Source of the DNA: Kineosphaera limosa NBRC 100340
GTDB taxonomy: Bacteria > Actinomycetota > Actinomycetes > Actinomycetales > Dermatophilaceae
NCBI RefSeq assembly: GCF_000298215.1
Contig: NZ_BAHD01000004.1
Span: 124,001-188,000, forward strand
Reading direction: 5' to 3'
DNA: 64,000 nt
Both the position numbers and the translations under genes were made by a program. Position 1 is the first letter of the stretch, and each line of letters opens with the position of its first letter. The notes beneath the pieces were generated by a model, which saw nothing but the letters and a program-made list of their open reading frames with translations, was not told where the DNA came from and did no database searches. Positions 44,677 through 56,502 of the stretch are shown here, piece by piece.

Positions 44677-45588
44677 GTGTTGGATCCCGACGGGCTGATC
44701 CGTTTCGAGACGGACATCGACCCGGCGCACGCGGCGGCGCCCGTGCTCGTCGTGGCCCTGTCCGGCTTCTTCGACGCCGGCTCGGCCCAGGGCTTGCTGG
44801 TGCGCCACCTCATGGAACGCGAACACCAGGTCGTCGCCACCGTCGACATCGACCAGTTGCTCGACTACCGCGGCCGCCGACCGCTGATGACCTTCGCCGC
44901 CGACCATTGGTCGGCCTACGACGACCCGGTCTTGGCCGTGTACCGGCTGCGGGACGACGAGGGTAGGCCCTTCCTCCTGCTGGCCGGGCCCGAGCCCGAC
45001 TTCCAGTGGGAGCGCTTCGTGGAGGCCGTGCGGCGACTCATCGCGATGCTGGGCGTCGAACTGGTCATCAGCGCGCACGGCATCCCCATGGCGGTGCCGC
45101 ACACCCGCCCGCTCGGGGCCTCGTTCCACGCCAACCGGGAGGAGCGTCGCGAGGGCCACCGGTCGATCATCGGGGAGGTGACGGTGCCCGGCTCGGTCTC
45201 CGGCCTGTTGGAACTGCGGCTCGGTGAGCAGGGCGCCGACGCCTGCGGGTACGCCGTGCACGTGCCGCACTATCTGGCGCAATCGGACTACGCACCGGCG
45301 GCGGTCACGGCCCTGAACTGTGTGCTGAGCCAGACGGGCCTGGTCATCGACGGTCAAGCCCTGGAGTCGGCTGCACAGGAGACGCTCGCGGTGGTCGCTG
45401 CGGAGCTGGAGGGGTCGCCCGACGCCGCCGAGCTGGTCTCGACGCTGGAAGAGCAGTACGACAACCGCACCGAGGAGCCCAGCCCGGCGCAGGCGCTGCT
45501 GGACGACGACGGCCGTGTGCCCACCGCCGATCAGCTCGGGGCCGAGTTCGAGGCGTTCCTTCGGGAGGAGACCGGCCGGGGTCAGTGA
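44677..45588 (+). CDS. PAC2-family protein (proteasome assembly chaperone-like)
   Basis: 303 residues of the actinobacterial PAC2 family, found in proteasome-bearing bacteria and related to the eukaryotic 20S assembly chaperone. Family landmarks are DPDGLIRFETDID, VVALSGFFDAGSAQGLLVRHL, DYRGRRPLMTFAADHW, LLLAGPEPDFQWERF and SAHGIPMAVPHTRP. I choose GTG 44677 because AAGGAGG ends 5 nt before it. An upstream GTG at 44656 lacks such a site. It lies 54 bp after hrpA and converges on the DUF1206 gene. Confidence 0.88.
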   Translation: MLDPDGLIRFETDIDPAHAAAPVLVVALSGFFDAGSAQGLLVRHLMEREHQVVATVDIDQLLDYRGRRPLMTFAADHWSAYDDPVLAVYRLRDDEGRPFLLLAGPEPDFQWERFVEAVRRLIAMLGVELVISAHGIPMAVPHTRPLGASFHANREERREGHRSIIGEVTVPGSVSGLLELRLGEQGADACGYAVHVPHYLAQSDYAPAAVTALNCVLSQTGLVIDGQALESAAQETLAVVAAELEGSPDAAELVSTLEEQYDNRTEEPSPAQALLDDDGRVPTADQLGAEFEAFLREETGRGQ

Positions 45589-45614
45589 CCCGCCCGACCA
45601 GCCCGCCCGACCTT

Positions 45615-45636
45615 GCGCTACACCTTGGTGTAGCGC
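45615..45636. terminator. 22-bp palindrome over the DUF1206 stop, bidirectional terminator
   Basis: GCGCTACACC and GGTGTAGCGC form a perfect 10-bp stem with only TT between them. It covers the DUF1206 stop codon (45618-45620) and lies 26 bp after the convergent PAC2 stop. Confidence 0.6.
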
Positions 45637-46430
45637 GCCCGGAAGAAGCTGTAGACGCCATAGCCGGCGAGCCCGAGGGCGACCGCGCCGAGCAGCCACG
45701 GCCCGAAGGGTTGCTCCAGGATCCACGTGAGCGCGCCGCCGAGTCCGGTCGACTCCGACGCCCGGTCGGTCGCCGCGGCCAGGCCGAACAGCCCACCGAC
45801 GACGACGAGCGCGATCCCCTTGGCGATGTACCCGACGGCTCCGGCGAACTCGGCGACATCGCCGGGATCCTTGACGAGGTCCTGCAGGAACGAGCGGCGG
45901 GCGCCCTTGACCACGTGGTAGCCGCCGATCCCGACGACGGCGACGCCGATGATGCCGACGAGGATCATGCCCCCGGGCAGCTTGAGCAGCTCCCCGGTCG
46001 TCTGCGCGGACTGGTCCTGGCTGTCGGTGTTGTGGCCGCGGGCCACGGTCGCGCACGTCCAGCCGAGCGCGAGGTACACGCCGGTCTTGCCGGTCGCTTT
46101 GAGCCGGCTGAACACCGCCTCCTTACCGTCGCCGTGCCAGCCGCCGATCGCCTCCGTCACCTGCCACAGCGCCAGACCGGCGAAGCCCGCGGCCAGCACC
46201 CACAGCAGCGGTTGCCCCATGGGCAGGTCCTGCAGCAGCTCCACCGCCCCGGACTGGTCGGCGGACTCGCCGCGTGAGCCCAAGGCGAGTTGCAGGGCGA
46301 GCCACGCGATGAGCAGGTGGATGAGCCCGCTGGCCGCGTAACCGACCCGCGCCATCGCCTGCACGACCGGATGGTCGTTGGCCTGCCGGGCGCCGCTGCG
46401 CGCCTTGTCGATGACCTCGTCGCTGCCCAT
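45618..46430 (-). CDS. DUF1206 membrane protein
   Basis: 270 residues made of three repeats of a two-helix membrane unit: RVGYAASGLIHLLIAWLALQ, then AAGFAGLALWQVTEA, ATGKTGVYLALGWTCA and YIAKGIALVVVGGLFGLA. This is the three-fold DUF1206 plan with six helices. Function is unknown. The ATG is preceded by GGAGG 7 nt upstream. It is divergent from the EcsC-like gene across 254 bp holding a short palindrome. Confidence 0.9.
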   Translation of the reverse strand: MGSDEVIDKARSGARQANDHPVVQAMARVGYAASGLIHLLIAWLALQLALGSRGESADQSGAVELLQDLPMGQPLLWVLAAGFAGLALWQVTEAIGGWHGDGKEAVFSRLKATGKTGVYLALGWTCATVARGHNTDSQDQSAQTTGELLKLPGGMILVGIIGVAVVGIGGYHVVKGARRSFLQDLVKDPGDVAEFAGAVGYIAKGIALVVVGGLFGLAAATDRASESTGLGGALTWILEQPFGPWLLGAVALGLAGYGVYSFFRARYTKV

Positions 46431-46521
46431 CTTCGGTCCTCCGCTCGCGGCCGTCCTGGCCGGTGCCGGCGCGCCCAGGCCCTCGAGCAGGCTCCTGGTG
46501 CGGCGTCGCCTCAGGCTACGT

Positions 46522-46539
46522 CGCCCACACTTGTGGGCG
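46522..46539. promoter_or_regulatory. 18-bp palindrome between DUF1206 and EcsC-like genes
   Basis: CGCCCACA-CT-TGTGGGCG, perfect 8-bp arms around two bases, in the middle of the divergent region. It is a candidate operator serving one or both promoters; no promoter boxes could be fixed beside it. Confidence 0.45.
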
Positions 46540-46684
46540 TTTCGACCGGAATGCAACTGTGACCCCAACCCGAGCCACGCATGACATCGTGGCCCGGCGG
46601 GCACTGAGGGAAGATGTGAACCCGGCGGGACCGGTTCGCGACCGGGGCAGAACCGCCCCCTGTTCACAACGGTGAGGAGACAAC

Positions 46685-47425
46685 GTGGGGATCTTCGATT
46701 TCCTCGGCAAGGACGAGCAGCCGGCTCAACAGCCGGTGCCGCGACAGGAGCCCGAGGGTGCGCTGGCCAACGCCGCGTCTGGCCTCGTCCAGCGGCTGCT
46801 CGATGTCGGGATCGACGGCAAAGGCACGTTCGACTCAGCAGGCCAGGTCGCGCAGACGGCCAGTGGTCGGCACGCCGACCAGGAGAAGGCGATCGCCGAC
46901 ATCGTCAAGGAACACACCAAGCTCGCGGCGGCCGCCGGCTTCGTCACCGGCCTGGGCGGATTCATCACGCTGCCGGTCGCGCTGCCGGCCAACGTCGTCG
47001 GCTTCTACCTGCTGGCCACTCGGATGGCGGCGTCGATCGCCGCGGTGCGCGGCTACGACGTCGACAAGCCCTCGGTCCGCTCCGCCATTCTGCTGTCGCT
47101 GGTCGGCGCCGACGCCGGTGATGTGCTGCAGAAGGCCGGATATGCCGGGGCCAGCGGGCGTCTGGCCACGTTCGCCACCCAGCGCCTGCCCGGGCCGCTG
47201 CTCATGGCCGTCAACAAGGGAGTCGGCTTCCGCGTCCTGACCCAGCTCGGCCGCAAGTCGCTGACCAAACTGGGGCGCGGCATCCCGTTGGCGGGCGGCG
47301 CGCTGGGCGCCGGGCTCGACAGCTTCATGATCCGCCGCATCGCCGACCACGTGCGCAAGGAGTTCCCCGCGCAAGACAAACCCCTGCCCGGTGAGGTCGT
47401 GCGCGGCGAGCTGTCGTCCGACTGA
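46685..47425 (+). CDS. EcsC-family protein
   Basis: 246 residues from GTG 46685, with GAGGAG 7 nt upstream. The EcsC-type core is IVKEHTKLAAAAGFVTGLGGFITLPVALPANVVGFYLLATRMAASIAAVRGYDVD followed by a helical C-terminus with LTKLGRGIPLAGGALGAGLDSFMI. The hydrophobic centre suggests membrane association. The family is named after Bacillus EcsC but has no proven biochemical role. It stands alone, with a strong hairpin after it. Confidence 0.8.
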   Translation: MGIFDFLGKDEQPAQQPVPRQEPEGALANAASGLVQRLLDVGIDGKGTFDSAGQVAQTASGRHADQEKAIADIVKEHTKLAAAAGFVTGLGGFITLPVALPANVVGFYLLATRMAASIAAVRGYDVDKPSVRSAILLSLVGADAGDVLQKAGYAGASGRLATFATQRLPGPLLMAVNKGVGFRVLTQLGRKSLTKLGRGIPLAGGALGAGLDSFMIRRIADHVRKEFPAQDKPLPGEVVRGELSSD

Positions 47426-47456
47426 CCGGGCTCGCAGGCCCTCGGCGAGGCGCGCT

Positions 47457-47499
47457 GCGGCGGCGGGATCCCTTATCCACAAGGGGGTCCCGCCGCTGC
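47457..47499. terminator. Long hairpin after the EcsC-like gene
   Basis: GCGGCGGCGGGA-CCCTT pairs with AAGGG-TCCCGCCGCTGC over about 17 bp with one or two mismatches. It ends the EcsC-like transcript 32 bp after its stop. The loop displays TTATCCACA (47473-47481), identical to the E. coli DnaA box. Confidence 0.7.
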
Positions 47500-47565
47500 G
47501 GTCCATCCACAGGCGGCCGTCGCGATTTCTGCGCCACCACCCTCCTTCGCGCCAGGCTGCCTGCC

Positions 47566-48750
47566 ATGACGCAAGCCTTCTCCGCCGCCCCCGGCCCCGC
47601 CCGTCCTGAGCCCGTCGCCCGAGCCCGCGACATCGCCGACCTCATCGTGCTGATCCCACATCTCCTCGGTTTTCATCCTGCTCAGAGCATCGTGGTGCTC
47701 GGCTTGACGGGTAACCGCATCGGGCCGACCCTGCGGTACGACCTGCCGCCGCCCGGCGCGCCGATGTCCCCGGAGGACGTCGACGAGCTGGAGCGGGCGA
47801 TGACTGCGCTGGCGCAGCACTGCCCGGCCGCCATGGTGTTCGCGTTCGACGAGCACGGCGGGCACGCCGCGGGCGTCGAGACCCAGCTGCACGAGGTCGC
47901 TGAAGAGCTCGACCTGGACATCGTCGACACCGTGCTGGTCTGTGAGGGCCGGTGGCGGCGGATCGTGCGGGGGCGGGTCGTCGAGAGCGGCCAGGTGCCG
48001 GCCGAGGCCGACGTGCCCGGCGTCGCCGAGTTCATGATCGAGGGCAGCGCCCCGCTGGCCTCCCGCACCGATATCGCCGTGATGCTGCGGGCCACCTGCG
48101 GTGACATCGCGGCGACCGACGCACTGCTCGTCCAGCGTTGGGATGACGCCAGCCTGTGGCGCGGCCTCTCGTTCGGGCCGGGGGGCTTGATGCGATTGCG
48201 CGATGTCGACGGCGCGTTCGCCGCCTGGCGGCGCGTGTTGGCGCCGGCGCTGGTCGCGGCGCCCACCGATGGCGCCGGCAACCCCGACGGCACCGCAGAC
48301 GACGGCATGGGCGAGGGGGTTCTGGGTGAGTTGGATCCGCTGACCGTGGCGGTGGCGGTGTACGCGCTGGCCGATCGGACCCTACGCGACGAGATCTTCG
48401 GCTGGCTCAATCCGGTCTATCGGGTGCCGGACAAGGACATGCCGGCCTATGTGCGGGGCCGGGCGCTGGCGACGTTCGGGCCGCGGGACGCGGTCAGCGC
48501 CAAGCACCTGGAACAACGCCTGCTGGTCTTGACGCAGTCGACGCCGCACCCCGACCGCGCGCCGGTGCTCACCGGCTTGGGCACGTGCGCGTGGCTGGCC
48601 GGCAACACCGCGTTGGCCGGCGAGGCGCTCCAACTGGCTCTGGCTCTGCAACCCGAATACGCCCTGGCCCAACTGCTGCTGACCGCCGTCCGGGCCTACC
48701 TGCCGCCACATCAGCTGCGGCAGACGGCCACCACCGAGCTCGCCGGTTAG
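47566..48750 (+). CDS. DUF4192 protein
   Basis: 394 residues. The N-terminus ARDIADLIVLIPHLLGFHPAQSIVVLGL and DVDELERAMTALAQHC match DUF4192, a family confined to actinobacteria and without known function. The C-terminal part AVAVYALADRTLRDEIFGWL and ATFGPRDAVSAKHLEQRL followed by a TPR-like helical end (AWLAGNTALAGEALQLALALQPEYALAQLLL) is also usual for the family. It is soluble with no signal peptide. There is no operon partner. Confidence 0.88.
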   Translation: MTQAFSAAPGPARPEPVARARDIADLIVLIPHLLGFHPAQSIVVLGLTGNRIGPTLRYDLPPPGAPMSPEDVDELERAMTALAQHCPAAMVFAFDEHGGHAAGVETQLHEVAEELDLDIVDTVLVCEGRWRRIVRGRVVESGQVPAEADVPGVAEFMIEGSAPLASRTDIAVMLRATCGDIAATDALLVQRWDDASLWRGLSFGPGGLMRLRDVDGAFAAWRRVLAPALVAAPTDGAGNPDGTADDGMGEGVLGELDPLTVAVAVYALADRTLRDEIFGWLNPVYRVPDKDMPAYVRGRALATFGPRDAVSAKHLEQRLLVLTQSTPHPDRAPVLTGLGTCAWLAGNTALAGEALQLALALQPEYALAQLLLTAVRAYLPPHQLRQTATTELAG

Positions 48751-48865
48751 ACACGGACGGTTGCGGCCTCACCGCCGACGTGGTGTTGGCCCCGTTATCG
48801 GCTACCGTGCTTGGAGACTCGCGCCGGGTGACCGGCGCGGGTAGGCATCGAGTAGGGGGTCACTG

Positions 48866-49273
48866 ATGACCGTTGTTGTCGGGTACGTGCCAACGCGCGA
48901 AGGGCGCGCGGCCCTGCGCCGGGCGGCGCAGGAATGCCGGCTGCGTTCGGCCAAGCTCATCGTCGTCAGTTCGGCACGTGGTGGTCGCGACATGCAAGCC
49001 GAAGATGCCCGCCGGTTTCAGGAGTTGCTGGAGCAGGTGCACGTCGACCTCGAGGGTGCCGGCATCGAGCACGAGGAGCGGCAGTTCGTGCGTGGCAACG
49101 AGCCGGCGGAAGACCTCATCGAGGTGGCCAACGAGACGGACGCCGACTTCATCGTCATCGGTCTGCGCCGGCGCACCCCGGTCGGCAAGCTGCTGCTCGG
49201 CTCGAACGCGCAGCGGATTCTGCTGGAGGCCAACTGCCCGGTGTTGGCCGTCAAGGCCGACGAGAACGACTGA
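48866..49273 (+). CDS. Universal stress protein (UspA family)
   Basis: 135-residue single-domain Usp. The start MTVVVGYVPTREGRAALRRA and the end block IGLRRRTPVGKLLLGSNAQRILLEANCPVLAVK carry the ATP-binding pattern G-x2-G-x9-GS in slightly changed form. Such proteins bind ATP and help survival under starvation or stress. GGGGG-type purines precede the ATG only weakly. It stands alone before the primary sigma factor gene. Confidence 0.9.
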   Translation: MTVVVGYVPTREGRAALRRAAQECRLRSAKLIVVSSARGGRDMQAEDARRFQELLEQVHVDLEGAGIEHEERQFVRGNEPAEDLIEVANETDADFIVIGLRRRTPVGKLLLGSNAQRILLEANCPVLAVKADEND

Positions 49274-49634
49274 AATCGTCGCGTCCAGCCACCGATCCAC
49301 CAGCGATGCGCTCGTCACCAAGGCAACCGATCAAGTCACTTGTTCGACCGAGCCACAGTGCGCCACGGATCGCTGACCTGGGCCGATACGGCGTGGCTGC
49401 CCCAGCGGGAAGCCGAGGGTGCAGCGCCGGAGCGCGTGGGATGCGGCGCGACACGCCGCGAGGAATTACAATGGTAGGTGGTTGGCGTTACCCGATGGCG
49501 CGGGAAACGCTCTCAGACTCCCATCCCGACTGAAGAATGCTCCGCCTGGCGGAGTATTTGGTGTGTCCCGCTGGTCCCAACTCGTGACCCTGGGACCACA
49601 CCGGTCGGCACAATCCAGCGTTAGAAAGGTGTCG
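49274..49634. other. Promoter region of the primary sigma factor
   Basis: 361 bp without a supported gene. GGAAT (49462-49466) is followed after 20 bp by GTT (49487-49489), close to the GGAAT-N18/19-GTT promoter of SigH/SigR-type stress sigma factors. TACAAT (49467-49472) could alternatively be a -10 box for the primary factor, without a good -35. AGAAAGG at 49623-49629 is the ribosome-binding site. Confidence 0.4.
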
Positions 49635-51536
<1,902 letters not shown>

Positions 51537-51562
51537 CCGCTAGGACGACTGACACCGCGCCA

Positions 51563-51601
51563 CGACAACGGGCCTCACCGCACTGGTGGGGCCCGTTGTC
51601 G
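51563..51601. terminator. Sigma factor terminator
   Basis: CGACAACGGGCC and its complement enclose a shorter CACC/GGTG stem, giving a stem of 16 bp or so, 26 bp after the sigma factor stop. TTGTCGTT follows. The convergent PemK-like gene ends 23 bp away, so it can serve both. Confidence 0.75.
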
Positions 51602-51623
51602 TTGGGGGCGTCGTTACGTTCGC

Positions 51624-52235
51624 TCAGGAGGCGTGCCGGTTGACCTCCACGAGGACCTCCTCGAAGAGGGGTCGCGGCAGGGTGGCGCCTTCGCGGCGCA
51701 CGGCCTGCGGGGCGAGCCGCACGATGCGGTCGAGCCGCACCTCGCTCTCCCGTCCGTTGCGGTCCCACGCGCCGGAGCCGAGGTCGAGCCAGAAGCGGCC
51801 GGCACGGGCCTCCTGAGCCTCGTCGCGGTCGTGGTCCTTGCTGGTGACCGGCAGGGCCAGCAGCCAGGAGCCGTCGCGGCCGATGATGAGAGTCGGCCGG
51901 TCCTTGCCCTGGGAGTGGTCCTCCTCGAACGGCACCCAGGCCCAGACGATCTCGCCGGGGTCGGCGACGCCATTGGGGCTGGGGGAGTAGGAGGTCGGTG
52001 GGCGGCCGACGTAGTCCGGTCCGCAGCGCAGGCCATCGGGGCCCGCTGGTGCGGGATGTTTGGGGGAGGGGCGCGGCCGGCGCCGGTTGCTGGATCGGGT
52101 GCCGTTGATGCGCCGGGTGTTGCGCCCGCTGGGGGTGGCGGAGCGGCGGGCGCCGTCGGCCGCGCCGCGCAGGGCCGCCATGCCGAGATTGCGCGCCGTG
52201 TCAGCCAGTGCCCGGCCCAGGCTGCTCAGGTCCAT
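51624..52235 (-). CDS. PemK/MazF-like protein with N-terminal extension, orphan
   Basis: 203 residues. The C-terminal 120 form a PemK/MazF-type barrel: GEIVWAWVPFEEDHSQGKDRPTLIIGRDGSWLLALPVTSKDHDRD and RLDRIVRLAPQAV. MazF toxins are mRNA endonucleases. The N-terminal 85 residues are an Arg/Pro-rich tail after an Ala-rich helix and are unrelated to MazF. No antitoxin gene is adjacent, so it may be a domesticated relative rather than an active toxin; actinobacteria often carry such solitary copies. It starts at ATG 52235, divergent from the aminotransferase. Confidence 0.75.
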   Translation of the reverse strand: MDLSSLGRALADTARNLGMAALRGAADGARRSATPSGRNTRRINGTRSSNRRRPRPSPKHPAPAGPDGLRCGPDYVGRPPTSYSPSPNGVADPGEIVWAWVPFEEDHSQGKDRPTLIIGRDGSWLLALPVTSKDHDRDEAQEARAGRFWLDLGSGAWDRNGRESEVRLDRIVRLAPQAVRREGATLPRPLFEEVLVEVNRHAS

Positions 52236-52286
52236 GGGCGCTCAGCGTAGAGGACCGGCGTCGCCCGCCGATAGGGACGAGGCAAG

Positions 52287-53504
52287 ATGGGACGGGTGAG
52301 TCGCTCCCCGTTGTCGCAGCGTGGCCAGGTCGAGCCGTTCCACGTCATGGAGTTGCTCAAGGCCGCCAATCAACGCGCCCGCACTCACGGTGACGTCATC
52401 ACCATGTGCGCGGGCCAACCCTCCACCCCGGCGCCGGTGGCCGTGCGCCAAGCCGCCGCCCGCGAGCTGTCCGGCGACGCGCCCCACGGGTACACCGACG
52501 CGATGGGCGTGGCGGCGCTGCGAGAGACGATTGCCGCGCACTACCTGAGCGCCTACGGCATCGACGTCGACCCGGCGAGCGTCGCGATCACTCCGGGCTC
52601 GTCGGGGGCCTTCACCGCGATCTTCCTGGCGGCCTTCGACCCCGGCGACGTGGTGCTCATGACCCGCCCCGGCTACCCGGCCTATCGCAACACGCTGCAG
52701 GCGCTCGGCGTGCGCGTCGTCGAACTCGACTGCGGCCCGGAGCAGCGCTTCCAGCCGACGGTGGAGATGTTGGCGGAGTGGACCGCGCAGGCCGGTGCCC
52801 CGCCCGCCGGGCTCATCGTCGCTTCCCCGGCCAATCCGACCGGCACCCTCATCACCGACGCCGAGCTTGCCGCCATCGCCACCTGGTGCGAAGAGAACGG
52901 CGTGCTGCTCGTCAGCGACGAGATCTACCACGGCATCACGTTCACCGAGCCCGCGAGCAGCGCGTGGCAGACCTCCCGCTCCGGGGTGCTCGTCGGATCG
53001 CTGTCGAAGTACTACTCGATGACCGGATGGCGGATCGGCTGGGCGGTGCTTCCGACGCCCCTCGTGCGGACGGTCGAGTTGCTGCTCGGCAACCTGCACA
53101 TCTGCGCGCCGGCGCTGGGGCAGGTCGCCGCCGTCGAGGCCTTCGGCCCGGAGGCGAAGCTCGAGCTGGACGGCCACGTCGCCCGCTACCGGGTGAACCG
53201 GGATCACGTGCTGGCCCGCCTGCCCGAGCTCGGCGTGCGCACCTGGGCGCCCGCCGACGGCGCGTTCTACGCCTACGCCGACATCTCGCACCTCACGCGC
53301 GACTCCACCGCCTGGTGCCGTGAAGTGCTCGACGAGACCGGCGTCGCGATCACCCCCGGCGTCGACTTCGCCCCCCACCGCCCGGGCGTCGACAGCCCGC
53401 TCGACGGGTCCCGCTGGTTCCGCCTCAGCGTCGCCGGCGCCACCGCGGACGTCGACGAGGCCATGACCCGACTGGCCACCTTCGTGGCCCGCACCGCCCC
53501 CTAG
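52287..53504 (+). CDS. PLP-dependent aminotransferase, class I/II
   Basis: 405 residues (GTG 52296 is an alternative start). The fold type I signs are [73 protein letters not shown], the PLP lysine in [16 protein letters not shown] and the carboxylate-binding arginine in [11 protein letters not shown]. It moves amino groups between amino and keto acids. Substrate specificity cannot be read; aspartate, alanine or aromatic use are all possible. It lies directly before lepA with 95 bp between. Confidence 0.9.
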   Translation: MGRVSRSPLSQRGQVEPFHVMELLKAANQRARTHGDVITMCAGQPSTPAPVAVRQAAARELSGDAPHGYTDAMGVAALRETIAAHYLSAYGIDVDPASVAITPGSSGAFTAIFLAAFDPGDVVLMTRPGYPAYRNTLQALGVRVVELDCGPEQRFQPTVEMLAEWTAQAGAPPAGLIVASPANPTGTLITDAELAAIATWCEENGVLLVSDEIYHGITFTEPASSAWQTSRSGVLVGSLSKYYSMTGWRIGWAVLPTPLVRTVELLLGNLHICAPALGQVAAVEAFGPEAKLELDGHVARYRVNRDHVLARLPELGVRTWAPADGAFYAYADISHLTRDSTAWCREVLDETGVAITPGVDFAPHRPGVDSPLDGSRWFRLSVAGATADVDEAMTRLATFVARTAP

Positions 53505-53599
53505 CCGGGGTGGACGGCGGGGGTGGATGAGGGGGGTGGCAAAGCGTGAAAGACTGGAGGGCGACCACCCGCCCCCGACTTTGAGGTAACCGCGTTCCC

Positions 53600-55441
<1,842 letters not shown>

Positions 55442-56263
55442 ATGACGGCACAGGATTCTGTGCAAAATGACGGCCGATCCGAAGCACCGGACGCCGTGGC
55501 GGCGCTTGAGGCGGCTGGGCCGGTTGCGTCGGCTGGTTCCGACCGCGATGCCTGGCCGCGGCGGCAGGTCGTCTCGTTCGGCCGCCGCGACGGGCGCCGC
55601 CAGGGCCAGTATGCGCGCGCGTACCCGCCGGAGCTGGCCCGCTTCGTCATCGAGCCGCCGCGCGGAGAGCGATCGGCGAGCCTCGCGGACGGCTGGGTGT
55701 TCGACGCCTCCGCCGCGTTCGAGCGCGACGCTCCGCTGATCGTCGAGATCGGCTCCGGCACAGGCGAGGCGGTGCTGCACCACGCCGCCGAGAACCCGCA
55801 CCTGAACCACCTGGCCGTCGAGGTCTACCGGCCGGGCGCCTCCCGCACGGTCGCGCAGGCGGGTGTCCGCGGCCTGCAGAACGTGCGGGTCCTCGAGGCC
55901 GATGCGGCGGAACTCGTCGGCGGCGCGCTGGCCCCGGGATCGGTCGCGGCGCTCCACGTGTTCTTTCCCGACCCCTGGCCCAAGACCCGCCATCACAAGC
56001 GCCGCCTCGTCGACGCCTGGTTCGTCGCGCAGGTCGCCCGGGCGTTAGAGCCCGGGGGAGTGCTGCGGCTGGCGACCGACTGGGAGCACTACGCTCACCA
56101 GATGCTCCAGGTTGCCGCTGGCTGCGGCCACCTGCGCAACGCCTACCCGGCCCGCGACGGAGGCTGGGCCTCGCGCTACTCCGGGCGACCGCTGACGACC
56201 TTCGAACGCAAGGGCTTGGCCGCCGGTCGCACCATCCACGACCTGGAGTTCGTGCGCGCCTGA
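55442..56263 (+). CDS. trmB: tRNA (guanine-N7)-methyltransferase
   Basis: 273 residues. It methylates G46 in the variable loop of tRNAs. The SAM site is VEIGSGTGEAVLHHAAENP, and the TrmB signature is FFPDPWPKTRHHKRRLV, followed by ATDWEHYAHQML. The first 45 or so residues are an unconserved Ala-rich extension, so the true start might be later, but the ATG directly abutting the lepA stop is a natural reinitiation site. A hairpin follows. Confidence 0.94.
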   Translation: MTAQDSVQNDGRSEAPDAVAALEAAGPVASAGSDRDAWPRRQVVSFGRRDGRRQGQYARAYPPELARFVIEPPRGERSASLADGWVFDASAAFERDAPLIVEIGSGTGEAVLHHAAENPHLNHLAVEVYRPGASRTVAQAGVRGLQNVRVLEADAAELVGGALAPGSVAALHVFFPDPWPKTRHHKRRLVDAWFVAQVARALEPGGVLRLATDWEHYAHQMLQVAAGCGHLRNAYPARDGGWASRYSGRPLTTFERKGLAAGRTIHDLEFVRA

Positions 56264-56316
56264 GGCAGCGGCGTGCCCCGCCACACGGGCGGAATCTGCT
56301 CGGATGGCCGGCCCGA

Positions 56317-56346
56317 CGTTGAGCGCCGGGAGGGCGACGCTCAACG
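56317..56346. terminator. Hairpin after trmB
   Basis: CGTTGAGCG pairs with CGCTCAACG (9 bp, 12-nt loop), 53 bp after the trmB stop and within a 239-bp spacer before hemW. It could end the lepA-trmB transcript. Confidence 0.55.
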
Positions 56347-56502
56347 CCGGGCGGGACACCCGCGACCCAGACGCCCGCGATCGGTTCCATTATCCGCCGC
56401 GGCGTCCGCGCCGGGCAATCGCCGACCCGGGGTGTCGGGGAGTGTGGTGGGCGCTGCGCGGGGGCGCGGGTGGCGAGTGGGCGCGCCTGCGAGGATGGGC
56501 GG

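Noticed and set aside
47457-47510. Replication origin at the DnaA box
   Set aside because: There is a single perfect box plus one weak one, with no dnaA, dnaN or AT-rich unwinding region nearby.
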